Below, one piece after another: positions 1 to 8,099 of a stretch of DNA of 64,000 bases (positions are counted from its first letter, which is position 1; the number at the start of each line of letters is the position of its first letter). Both the position numbers and the translations under genes were made by a program. The DNA is from Dolosigranulum savutiense (lineage in GTDB: Bacteria > Bacillota > Bacilli > Lactobacillales > Carnobacteriaceae_A). A model generated the notes under the pieces. That model was not told the origin of the DNA, did no database searches, and worked only from the letters and a program-made list of their open reading frames with translations. The stretch lies in NCBI RefSeq assembly GCF_039830095.1, contig NZ_CP142435.1, positions 1,116,001 through 1,180,000 on the forward strand, written 5' to 3'.

Positions 1-1
1 T

Positions 2-712
2 CAGCTGGTAAAACAATTCAGTCACCAAACCGTGCTTGATGGACTCTCGTTTTCGATTTATCCGCAAGAAAAAGTTGCCATTATTGGATCGAGTGGCTCG
101 GGAAAGACAACACTGATGTCGCTTCTGATGAAGTTGAAGCAACCTGATAGTGGTGAAATCATGATTCAATCGCAGTCAATCAAGGAGTACACGCAGCGAA
201 AAATCTATGCGCAAAAAATTGGTATGTTAAATCAACAGTATGATTTAATTGAAGAACTGCCGGTGCTACAAAATGTGCTCTGTGGTCATCTTAACGATTG
301 GTCCTTTACGAAGGCGTTGAAGTCATTTATTCGTCCGAAAGATACAACAGTGGCGTTACAAGCGCTAGAGCAAGTAGGATTGGAAGAGAAGGCAGCGCAA
401 TTAACGTATCATTTATCCGGCGGGGAGAAGCAACGTGTTGCACTAGCTCGCTTGTTAGTTCAGCAGCCGACTATTGTATTAGTAGATGAGCCAACTTCTT
501 CATTGGATCCTGCCCGGTCGCATGATATTTTGTCACTGATTACACGCTTGACAGAAGAGCAGAATCAGACTTTAATCGCTAGTATGCACTCGATTGAGTA
601 TGTGAAGCAATATTTTGATCGAGTGATTGGGATTAAAGATGGCCAGATTTGCTTTGATGGACCGACGATGGAGTTGACCCAAGATGCAATTAATCAGATT
701 TATGAGCTATAA
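2..712 (+). CDS. phnC: Phosphonate-type ABC transporter ATP-binding protein, 5' partial
   Basis: The reading frame is open from the first bases of the window, so the true start lies upstream. The visible part holds a full ATPase core: Walker A GSSGSGKTT, a Q-loop region, signature LSGGEKQRVALARLL and Walker B IVLVDEPTSSLD. The sequence resembles PhnC, which energises uptake of phosphonate or phosphite in the cytoplasm beneath a PhnE permease. The next gene, 9 bases downstream, is such a permease, which supports the call. The substrate cannot be read from the ATPase; the binding protein would lie outside the window. Family assignment is firm, substrate is inferred. Confidence 0.85.
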   Translation, partial: QLVKQFSHQTVLDGLSFSIYPQEKVAIIGSSGSGKTTLMSLLMKLKQPDSGEIMIQSQSIKEYTQRKIYAQKIGMLNQQYDLIEELPVLQNVLCGHLNDWSFTKALKSFIRPKDTTVALQALEQVGLEEKAAQLTYHLSGGEKQRVALARLLVQQPTIVLVDEPTSSLDPARSHDILSLITRLTEEQNQTLIASMHSIEYVKQYFDRVIGIKDGQICFDGPTMELTQDAINQIYEL

Positions 713-721
713 GGAGCACTT

Positions 722-2341
722 ATGGATAATAATGTAACAATGAATCATCGAAATAGTCATGTGTTCATTACACTGCTTTTGGTCTTTATGACGAGTTTAT
801 TTTTTGTTGACTGGCATGGGGGTGTTATGCATACAGGTGGTGGAGCGATTCTTCGACAAATTGGGTCAGGGTTGGTTAATATTGATCTTCGTGCGAGCAC
901 ATTGCTGACGGCACTTCATGCATCACTGGAGACAGCCATTTATGCACTTATTTCGGTCTCAACGGCGACTGTTTTTGGCTTGATTTTAGGTGTGCTTGCG
1001 TCAGGGTTAGTGATTAAGAATCAATCAGTTGTTGTCGCATTTCGTGGCTTTTTAGGGTGGTTTCGGGCAGTGCATGAGTTAGTTTGGGCGTGGTTATTCG
1101 TGGCAGCTGTGGGGTTTAATCCATTAGGGGCTATTATTGCTTTGACCATTGCTTATGCAGGCGACTTGGGTAAGATTTATGCTGATTTTTTAATTGAAGT
1201 GGATCAGCGTAAAATTAATGCTTTGAAAGCATCAGGGGCGAGTCAATTAGAGTGTTTGCTATATGGCTACTTCCCCAGTGCGTTTCCTGATATGATGAGT
1301 TATACGGTTTATCGTCTGGAGTGTGCGATTCGTTCAACAACGGTGCTTAGTTTTGTTGGGTTAGGCGGTTTAGGATCTTATGTCATTCTTACGGTACAGG
1401 ATTTAGCGTATGAACAGATGTGGGTATATGTGATCTGTTTAATTCTGATGGTGATAGGAATGAATCGACTCGGTGATTTATTTCAACAACAGATGATGTT
1501 AGGCGTGTCGAAGCGTCGGCGAGCGCTTGTGGTGCTATTGCTAAGTATTATAGGATCGTGGATCTATATTATCTTCGTTGATCAGGCGACTATTCAAGAG
1601 TTGCTGAAGTATTCCAATGCCGACTATATTAAAGTGTTCTTCGGTCGTTTATTTGGATTGGATAGTACTCAGCCGGCCTTTTTTGACTGGACGATGTGGC
1701 AGGAGGCTGGTCGCTTATCGTTAGAGATAATTGTGATGAGTGTTGTAGCACTTGGTCTAGTCGTTATTCCATTGTTTATTTGGTTAATTTTAGGTAGCTG
1801 GCATATTTTTGCTCAGATGCGAGGCGAGCATTCTTGGATGGGACAGTTGATTTATGGTTTGCAGCGAGGATTATTTTTAGTGACTCGATCGGTGCCAGAG
1901 TTGCTGTGGGCGATTATCTTAGTGTTTATCGTGAAGCCGGGCATTTTACCAGGAGCGGTTGCTTTGGCGTTGCATAACTTTGGTGTGTTAGGTCACTTGA
2001 CGATACAATTAATTAAGAATATGGATCAACGAGCGCTTAATCATTTGCAGACAAATGGTGCAGACAACAAGCTGATTTTTGTGTATGGGATTCTTCCACA
2101 GCTTATTCCTCAATTTTTGAATTATATTTTATTTAGATGGGAGCATATTATTCGAGCATCGATGATTGTTGGGTTTGTTGGAGCAGGCGGTTTGGGTCAG
2201 GCTTTCCGACTAGCAATGTCTTACCAAAATTATTCAGAAGTGATGCTCTATATTATGTGCTATATTTTGCTTGTGTATGTGACGGATATCATTTCTAAAT
2301 ATGCACGAGATTATATTCGTGTTCGGGGGCGAGCAGAGTAG
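722..2341 (+). CDS. phnE: Fused double-domain PhnE-type ABC permease
   Basis: The 539-residue membrane protein contains two consecutive permease units, each ending in an EAA-like loop and a glycine-rich motif (SFVGLGGLG near residue 215 and GFVGAGGLG near residue 500). Usual PhnE proteins are about 260-290 residues, so this is two PhnE domains in one chain and can form the whole channel alone. AAGGAG lies a few bases before the ATG, and the gene follows phnC directly in one operon. The transported compound is inferred to be phosphonate or phosphite by family; a different small oxyanion is possible. Confidence 0.85.
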   Translation: MDNNVTMNHRNSHVFITLLLVFMTSLFFVDWHGGVMHTGGGAILRQIGSGLVNIDLRASTLLTALHASLETAIYALISVSTATVFGLILGVLASGLVIKNQSVVVAFRGFLGWFRAVHELVWAWLFVAAVGFNPLGAIIALTIAYAGDLGKIYADFLIEVDQRKINALKASGASQLECLLYGYFPSAFPDMMSYTVYRLECAIRSTTVLSFVGLGGLGSYVILTVQDLAYEQMWVYVICLILMVIGMNRLGDLFQQQMMLGVSKRRRALVVLLLSIIGSWIYIIFVDQATIQELLKYSNADYIKVFFGRLFGLDSTQPAFFDWTMWQEAGRLSLEIIVMSVVALGLVVIPLFIWLILGSWHIFAQMRGEHSWMGQLIYGLQRGLFLVTRSVPELLWAIILVFIVKPGILPGAVALALHNFGVLGHLTIQLIKNMDQRALNHLQTNGADNKLIFVYGILPQLIPQFLNYILFRWEHIIRASMIVGFVGAGGLGQAFRLAMSYQNYSEVMLYIMCYILLVYVTDIISKYARDYIRVRGRAE

Positions 2342-2485
2342 GGGCAACTATTTAGTTAGAAATATAAATTATACAGCTATCAAAAACCTAAAGATAAATA
2401 AGTTCTACAACTTTTGGTGTTGATGAGGTTTTTCCTCGCTAGCACCTTATCCGCTAAGTGAATATGACTAAAAGTAAACGAAAAG

Positions 2486-2521
2486 CAGTGTGAGTTCGCA
2501 TGATGTACTCACACTGTTTTT
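2486..2521 (+). terminator. Rho-independent terminator
   Basis: CAGTGTGAGT pairs with ACTCACACTG around an 11-base loop and is followed by TTTTT. It ends the phnC-phnE transcript. The 140 bases between phnE and this hairpin contain no gene that I can see. Confidence 0.8.
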
Positions 2522-2554
2522 ATGCTAATATAAAAATAGTTGGGGGGATTGAGA

Positions 2555-2893
2555 ATGAAAAAGTTCCTTCCTATCATAGGAATAGTTTTATATTTTGGAG
2601 TTGTCTTTATGGGGTTTTTCTTTAAGTTATCACCTGTTCTTTTAATGATTATTTTAATCCTTAATTTAATCATAGAGATATTTGTTACTGAACAGGCTAG
2701 TTACATTTCAAAAGATCAATTAGTTGCAACCATTCTATGTGTTTTAATTATATTAATCTTAGGGAGTATCCAATCGATAGCGGAAATTTCAGAATCTTCC
2801 TTTATCTCCAATATGAGTAGTATTGAAGCAGTTTATCTCTATTCAGGATTGTTATTTGCTGGGAAAATAATTCACTACGCAAAACAACGGTAG
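2555..2893 (+). CDS. Small membrane protein of unknown function
   Basis: This 112-residue hydrophobic protein has three or four predicted membrane segments (around residues 4-22, 25-45, 60-80 and 92-108) and a short basic tail, HYAKQR. I start it at the ATG at 2555 because a GGGGGG/GATTGAG ribosome binding site precedes it; an in-frame TTG 15 bases upstream is less likely. I do not recognise a family. It stands alone between two terminators. Confidence 0.6.
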   Translation: MKKFLPIIGIVLYFGVVFMGFFFKLSPVLLMIILILNLIIEIFVTEQASYISKDQLVATILCVLIILILGSIQSIAEISESSFISNMSSIEAVYLYSGLLFAGKIIHYAKQR

Positions 2894-2936
2894 CTATGCT
2901 AAGTTGAAGAGCCCAAAAAATTCAAGAAAAACATAA

Positions 2937-2961
2937 AAGAGGCCAGTTGCTGGCCTCTTTT
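2937..2961. terminator. Bidirectional terminator between small membrane gene and grdB
   Basis: AAGAGGCCAG and its complement close around a TTG loop. T-rich sequence follows on the plus strand and an A-rich flank gives U residues on the minus strand, so it can end both converging transcripts. Confidence 0.75.
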
Positions 2962-2978
2962 GATTTAGCATGCACTTG

Positions 2979-4277
2979 TTATTCGAAGACGGTTTGGGCA
3001 CTGATGTCTGTTTGCAGGGCATCGAGTGCTTTGTCGACGAGTTTGCTACGCAATTTGTATTCTTCTTTGGCATCTAGGTTCGGATTGCCGAGTGGGTGTG
3101 GAATCGCAATAGTTGGTACGATTCGGTTGGCCCCAACTGTCTTGGAGATAGGGACAACGGTACACATGTGAACGACTGGGATACCTGTTTTTTCGATTTC
3201 TTTTACCATTGTTGCTCCGCAACGTGTGCAGGTACCTCAAGTGGATGTTAGAATAACAGCATCGACGCCGTTCGTCTTGAGTTCTTCGGCAATTTCGGAA
3301 GCGAAATTCTTCGCACTAGCCACGGCGGTTCCGTTCCCGGTTGTGGTGTAGAAGTAGTCAAATAGTTTGCCAATGACACCTTCTTTTTCTTTTTCGCGTA
3401 AGACATCAACCGGTAGAACACGGTCAGAGTCTTCGTTGGCAAAGCTTGGATCATAGCCACCGTGTGCGGTTTCGTGTGTGTCTTCTGTTAAGTCAGAGAA
3501 GTCGCTGATATCGTATTTACCGTATTTAGAAGCACTTGATGACTCGATGTGATCTGGGTTGCCTTTTGGTACGATACCACCTGATGTGACGAGAGCAATC
3601 TTCGCATTAGCGAGATCCTTAATGGCGTCACCGGGGTCGACATTATCGAATTCAGGCATTGGATATTCAGTCTCGAAGTCTTCTTTGTTCAGTTTTTTCA
3701 CAAGCATCTCAACGGCACGGGTAGATCCACGGTGCTCAGCTTGGAAGTTTTTACGGTAACGAGTGAAGTAGCCATCTTGACTTGGGCTGACTTCCTCATC
3801 GACTAATAGTTTTTTCACTAAGTTAGCAATCGCTGGGACGGCTTTGCGCATAGAGGCAGCAGATGAGCCGACTTCAATGATGTATGGTGTTTGTCGGTAA
3901 ATGTCCACACCAGGGTTTTCTTCATACATCCCGGTAACGGCTGGAATGTTTAACTCCTTCATGACCGCTTCACTAACGGCACCGGCAGCCATTCCATAAC
4001 GACCAGCGTTAAAGGCAGGTCCAGCGATGACGAGATCAGGTTCGAATGACTTAATCATATCCATGACAGTTGATAAGGCATCCTCATTCTCATTGAAATA
4101 ACTGTCACCACAGACAACGGTTCCTACAACGTCAGCTGCACTACCGAGAGCACCATTGAAGGCTTGTCCCGGTCCAACAGGGCCATCTTTTTTAAAAGGT
4201 TCTGTATTAGCTTTTTCTTCGCCACCAATACCAGCGTAGAACTGGTTAATATAGTGGACTATTTTGTAATTACTCAT
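2979..4277 (-). CDS. grdB: Glycine/betaine/sarcosine reductase component B selenoprotein subunit (Sec by TGA readthrough)
   Basis: Two open frames are joined by an in-frame TGA at 3239-3237, giving a 432-residue protein, close to the usual GrdB length. The context is TST-U-GTCTRCGATMVK, the GrdB active-site motif, with Sec347 followed by Cys350 and Cys353 (UxxCxxC). A hairpin 18 bases after the TGA fits a bacterial SECIS. In known systems GrdB with processed GrdE binds the amine substrate and passes a carboxymethyl group to the selenoprotein GrdA. Glycine, sarcosine and betaine versions (GrdB, GrdF, GrdI) cannot be told apart here. It lies 26 bases after grdE. No grdA or grdC/grdD is in the window. 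Ending translation at the TGA would remove the cysteines and 85 conserved residues, so readthrough is strongly favoured. Confidence 0.92.
3211..3239 (-). promoter_or_regulatory. SECIS-like hairpin of grdB with its UGA
   Basis: Reading the minus strand, the UGA is followed by 13 bases and then GTTGC-GGA-GCAAC, a 5-bp stem whose loop starts with GG. Distance from UGA to loop is 18 bases, inside the range known for bacterial SelB-binding elements, which need a G at the loop tip. Confidence 0.75.
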
Positions 4278-4303
4278 AGTATAACCTCCTTAAAGTCTCT
4301 TAC

Positions 4304-5590
4304 TTAAACGCCTCGAGCGGACATGCGGTTGAAGCCAAGTTCGTTCGTTGCTCCGGTAATGGCTTGAATCTCAACTTCAATCTCGCCACTTGATTGTAGT
4401 GAGCCATCGAATCCACCGGCAATCACATCTACGTAATCAAGTGTTCCGATGAGACGGTCCATTGCTGGGAGGAGAATGGTTTCATTCGCATTCCCACCGG
4501 TGACAGCTGCATTTGCCAATGGGTCAGCATCAGCTAATGATTGGCTAGCACCGTCACGTCCAGCGTATTCATCCGTTACGATAACGGTATCGATACCTTT
4601 TTTCTCAATCTTGGTACTGTTCATGATTAAGTCCGTATCTGGGTTTCCGAATCCTTCTTGAGAAATGATGACACCATCTAGACCGATAAATTCAGCGAGT
4701 TTGGATGTGAAGTCACTGGAGCGTTCTTTGTCAGCTAGATAGACGGTTTCGTTCGTAATAATGACGCCCACGAAGTTAATATCTTTCCCGTGACGTGCGT
4801 AGAGATCTTCAATAATTGGGTTGTTCAAGTGGTGGTAAGTGGTGTTCTTATCACATGCGGATACACAGTTACCACTGATAATCGCACCATCCATGACTTC
4901 AGTTGGGTAAAGCAAGGTCGGAACGATATGCTTGGCATCTGTGCCGTAAACATACGTATCATGCAACAATCCTTGTGTCTGAAGCATGTAGACATAACCG
5001 ACTTTTGGTAAGTCAGGGTACTCATTCATTTGCTCAACAAGCGGCTTCGTCTCGAATGTTTTCACTTCATCGGGTTCGATTTCTTCTGCTAATTTTCCGA
5101 TGAAGGTTGCGACGCGAAGCCCTGCTAGTCGGACTGCTTCTTCGTAACTGTGTGTCTTCAAGTCCTCTGTTGGATTGATGACTAAGCAAATGTTAATAAT
5201 CTGAGAGAAAGGTGTCTTCTCAGCACCTGGTCCAGACATATCGATGATCCCTTCTTGGAATCCGACAATTTTTCCGACAGTTGTGACGCCAATTCCTTTC
5301 ATCACATGCGTACGACCTTGACCGACTTCGTTTACTTTACTGATAACGCCAGGGAAGATCCCACTTTCAGAATCAACTTTACATCTTGGTTCAATGACAT
5401 CCTTGACCGGTGTAATTCGTGTTTTTTCACCAGGTTTTGCGAGTTGGACGTCAGCAGAAGCGAGACGGTCATCTTCTAAGACGATATCGATCAGATCTTG
5501 CTTGTTAATGGTTAAGTGTCCATCGTTTAGGGCTGTTTCATCAGCTAGCGTTACATCTTTAATAGTAATTTCGCCAATTTCTAATTTCAT
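4304..5590 (-). CDS. grdE: Glycine/betaine/sarcosine reductase component B proprotein
   Basis: The 428-residue protein contains GNCVSACDKNTTYHH. Cys242 is the residue where GrdE-family proproteins cleave themselves, leaving a pyruvoyl group that forms a Schiff base with the amine substrate. Length and processing position match the family. With GrdB it forms component B, a cytoplasmic membrane-associated reductase unit. It sits between grdX and grdB on the minus strand with short gaps, so the three are one operon. Which substrate form (GrdE, GrdG, GrdH) is present is not decided by the sequence alone. Confidence 0.9.
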   Translation of the reverse strand: MKLEIGEITIKDVTLADETALNDGHLTINKQDLIDIVLEDDRLASADVQLAKPGEKTRITPVKDVIEPRCKVDSESGIFPGVISKVNEVGQGRTHVMKGIGVTTVGKIVGFQEGIIDMSGPGAEKTPFSQIINICLVINPTEDLKTHSYEEAVRLAGLRVATFIGKLAEEIEPDEVKTFETKPLVEQMNEYPDLPKVGYVYMLQTQGLLHDTYVYGTDAKHIVPTLLYPTEVMDGAIISGNCVSACDKNTTYHHLNNPIIEDLYARHGKDINFVGVIITNETVYLADKERSSDFTSKLAEFIGLDGVIISQEGFGNPDTDLIMNSTKIEKKGIDTVIVTDEYAGRDGASQSLADADPLANAAVTGGNANETILLPAMDRLIGTLDYVDVIAGGFDGSLQSSGEIEVEIQAITGATNELGFNRMSARGV

Positions 5591-5604
5591 CGTAAGTCAC
5601 CTCT

Positions 5605-6006
5605 TTATAAGTTGTTGTGTGATTGACTGGGTCGTTGAGCGCGTATTAGCGCTTGTCGCATTAAGTCTAAATCAATTAAGGCAAAGTCATCTAAGATCGA
5701 TTGCGGCCACTCGGGTGTATGTTGATTTTTTTGGAATTTTTCATGCACCAGGGCTGCTCGTTCAATCATTTCTAGACTAGTTAGATCGATCGCTTCACTG
5801 GGTGTTGTTGTCAGAATGACAGACTTGTAGACCGTTTCGTTCGGCTTCAAACTGCTACTGAGTGGGTGCGTGAGTAAGCTTATTTTGTCGTTAATAATCA
5901 GTTGGCGCACCTGCTCGAACACCGCATCAATCGCTCCATCAACGAACTGAATCGGACAACTTGTAATATGGTTACGGATGGTTGGATTGTTAGTGATGAT
6001 TTGCAT
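5605..6006 (-). CDS. grdX: GrdX family protein
   Basis: This is a 133-residue soluble protein beginning MQIITNNPTIRNH. It resembles GrdX, the first gene of glycine reductase operons, whose biochemical role is unknown. GGAGTC before the ATG serves as ribosome binding site. It is first in the grdX-grdE-grdB operon, 14 bases before grdE, and its position supports the name. Thioredoxin and thioredoxin reductase genes, which usually follow grdX, are absent here. Confidence 0.75.
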   Translation of the reverse strand: MQIITNNPTIRNHITSCPIQFVDGAIDAVFEQVRQLIINDKISLLTHPLSSSLKPNETVYKSVILTTTPSEAIDLTSLEMIERAALVHEKFQKNQHTPEWPQSILDDFALIDLDLMRQALIRAQRPSQSHNNL

Positions 6007-6058
6007 AATAATCTAGACTCCTTTGTATACTGTTAACAACCTTGTCCGGATAGACTGG

Positions 6059-6091
6059 TCAACGAATATAGTAAAATCCCTTAAGTTCCAT
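6059..6091 (-). other. Possible 10-codon leader ORF ending in TGA ahead of grdX
   Basis: On the minus strand an AAAGGAG site precedes an ATG by nine bases and starts MELKGFYYIR, then TGA. The same frame stays open past the TGA and overlaps the start of grdX. It could be a leader peptide or a chance ORF. I see no good SECIS hairpin after this TGA. Confidence 0.3.
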
Positions 6092-6143
6092 ATAAAACAA
6101 CTCCTTTGAGGATAGTAAATCAATCTTTACGGTTTACAAGTTC

Positions 6144-6171
6144 ATTATAGCACAAAAACGATAAATGTCTA
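6144..6171 (-). promoter_or_regulatory. Promoter of grdX-grdE-grdB
   Basis: On the minus strand TAGACA and TATAAT are separated by 16 bases, about 140 bases upstream of grdX. This is a near-consensus housekeeping promoter. Confidence 0.7.
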
Positions 6172-6359
6172 CTCAGATTAACTGATTTAAGAATAATTAA
6201 ATTTTTCAAAGAAGAAAAGTTATAAAGACAATGGTAGCGTGTAGCATTAAATAATAATTCACTAACAAAAAGTATGTGAATTATTTAATAATAATTGCAT
6301 TTTTTCGTGCGAAGTGGTAAGCTTTTAGGTGATGATTGATATGTAGGAGGGGCTGTAAA
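6172..6359. other. Divergent intergenic region between grd operon and selD
   Basis: The AT-rich spacer contains no gene. AATAATTCAC (6253-6262) and GTGAATTATT (6276-6285) form an inverted repeat with a 13-base centre, a possible operator or stem-loop upstream of selD. The selD ribosome binding site is AGGAGG shortly before the ATG at 6360. Confidence 0.45.
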
Positions 6360-7397
6360 ATGAGTGAAGAGAAAAAAAGAAAACATATGTGTATGTCAGC
6401 GGGAGGCGGCTGAAACGCCAAAATAGGTCCGGGTGACCTCAGTGCGTTGTTGAAGACGATTCCCACGAGAGATGATGAGAATTTAATTGTTGGATATGAT
6501 TCAAGTGATGATGCATCAGTCTATAAGTTAAGTGATGATATTGCCGTGATTCAGACGATTGACTTTTTCCCATCTATGGTAGAAGATCCGTATTTATTCG
6601 GTCAAATCGCAGCGACGAATGCGTTAAGTGATGTCTATGCGATGGGAGGCGAAGTGATTTCGGCACTTAATATTGTCACCTATCCAAGTGGGGATGATTA
6701 TGACTTGTTAGGGGAGATTTTACGCGGAGGTGCAAGCAAGGTACACGAAGCCGGAGCGAGTCTAAGCGGGGGGCATTCGATTCATGATGATACCATTAAG
6801 TATGGTCTATCCGTGAATGGACGTGTTCATCCAGACCGTATTATTCGCAATGATGGGGCACGTGTAGGAGACATCCTCATTCTGACAAAACCAATCGGCG
6901 TTGGGATCGTTACAACGGGGTATAAGAAAGGCAAGTTGAGCCAAGAAGCCTTCGATGAGGCGTGTCATTGGATGACGACGCTGAACAAGCATGTGGCGGA
7001 TGTGATGAAGCATCACCCTATTACGAGTGCGACTGATGTAACAGGCTTTGGTTTGTTAGGTCATATTAAGGAGATGTTAGGTGAGCGGGTGAGTGCGGAG
7101 ATTAAAGCCGAGCAGGTTCCGTATATTAAAGAAGCTTACAGCGGTGCAGAGCAGGCTCTGACAACCGGAGGCGGTAAGCGGAATCGGGCATTTTTAGCTG
7201 AACATCTTGACTTCCAAATCGATGATCCCGCTATGGAAGAAGTCTTGCTTGACCCACAAACATCGGGTGGGTTAGTCATTAGTATTGATGAAGAGCATAG
7301 CCAAGCATTCTTAGACGAATTAGCTGAGAAAGATATTTTTGCCCGAGCGATTGGTCAAGTGACTGACAGACAAGACAAGACAATTATTATCAATTAG
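6360..7397 (+). CDS. selD: Selenide, water dikinase, itself a selenoprotein
   Basis: SelD makes selenophosphate from selenide and ATP. Starting at the ATG at 6360, after an AGGAGG site, the N-terminus reads SAGGG-U-NAKIGPGDL, with the TGA at 6411-6413 at codon 18 in the position of the catalytic Cys/Sec of the family. A conserved Lys lies three residues later. With readthrough the protein is 345 residues, the normal length. Starting after the TGA would delete the active site. The rest shows typical SelD blocks such as TDVTGFGLLGH and LLDPQTSGGL. It begins the plus-strand selenium operon. Enzyme identity is firm; Sec incorporation is inferred from motif and hairpin. Confidence 0.95.
6411..6439 (+). 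promoter_or_regulatory. SECIS-like hairpin of selD with its UGA
   Basis: After the TGA come 11 bases, then AGGTC-CGGGT-GACCT, a 5-bp stem with a G-containing loop starting 16-17 bases from the UGA. It fits the loose rules for bacterial SECIS elements, slightly less cleanly than the other two in this window. Confidence 0.65.
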
Positions 7398-7458
7398 TAT
7401 TATTAATTAAACTGATAAGTAGGTAGTGTTAGCGAACTCAATAGAAAGAGGGATAACG

Positions 7459-7815
7459 ATGACTGATCTGACAAAAGATGCGTATGTTGTTGTCATTAGC
7501 AGTGATATGATGGGAGATGGAGAGCGTGAAATCGGCGAAAAATTAATGACGAGTTTCACGTATGCCTTGAGCGAACAGGACCAATTCCCAACGCATGTCT
7601 TGTTCTATAACAGCGGGGTACATGTGAGTGCCGGGGAATCTAAGGCACGTGAAGATCTGGTGAAACTACAAGAAGCTGGTGTGAAGATTCAGTCTTGTGG
7701 AACGTGCCTAGATTATTATGGTTATGATAAAGCGAACTTACCGGTCGGAGAAGCGACGAATATGTACGAGATTGTTCGTATTATGCGCAGTGCTTCTCGT
7801 GTGGTGAAGCCATAA
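7459..7815 (+). CDS. yedF: YedF-type selenium metabolism protein (DsrE-like domain only)
   Basis: This 118-residue protein matches the C-terminal DsrE-like half of YedF proteins associated with selenium use. It begins AYVVVISSDMMGDGEREIG and has a Cys pair in SCGTCLDYYG (Cys80, Cys83). The N-terminal TusA-like domain found in the longer YedF form is missing. I start at the ATG at 7459, behind AGAGGG. It is placed between selD and selB and probably handles activated selenium or sulfur. Exact chemistry is unknown. Confidence 0.8.
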   Translation: MTDLTKDAYVVVISSDMMGDGEREIGEKLMTSFTYALSEQDQFPTHVLFYNSGVHVSAGESKAREDLVKLQEAGVKIQSCGTCLDYYGYDKANLPVGEATNMYEIVRIMRSASRVVKP

Positions 7816-7847
7816 TATTGGAGCTAGACGAGGAAGAGGTGACGCCT

Positions 7848-8096
7848 ATGTTACTCCTGACATTTAATCATTCCCATGATGCTATGCATGCTGAGTTAGT
7901 GATAGATCGTCACGGTATAAAAGGCCGACTCATCCCGACACCGGAGCGTATTAGTGCGCAGTGTGGGTTGACCTTGAAGTTGCCGGAAGCAGACATTGAG
8001 ACGATCCAACAGCTGATGCAGGCAGAGTCTATTCAACCAAGTGGGTATTATGGAGTAGATAACAGTGGGACATACACAACATTATCAGAAAGTTGA
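7848..8096 (+). CDS. DUF3343 family putative Se/S carrier
   Basis: This 82-residue protein begins MLLLTFNHSHDAMHAELV and has the single conserved Cys in SAQCGLTLKL typical of the DUF3343 family, often found next to yedF and suggested to carry selenium or sulfur. The ATG at 7848 has GAGGTG six bases upstream; a longer reading from 7818 is less likely. selB begins just three bases after its stop. Confidence 0.75.
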   Translation: MLLLTFNHSHDAMHAELVIDRHGIKGRLIPTPERISAQCGLTLKLPEADIETIQQLMQAESIQPSGYYGVDNSGTYTTLSES

Positions 8097-8099
8097 GTG

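Noticed and set aside
3046-3240. Separate small ORFs at the 3' end of grdB
   Set aside because: They are other-frame shadows of the C-terminal part of grdB, which is explained by TGA readthrough.
6014-6061. A fourth selenoprotein reading through the TGA of the leader ORF before grdX
   Set aside because: No stable hairpin with a G-loop at 16-37 bases follows, and the extended peptide would overlap grdX without known homology.
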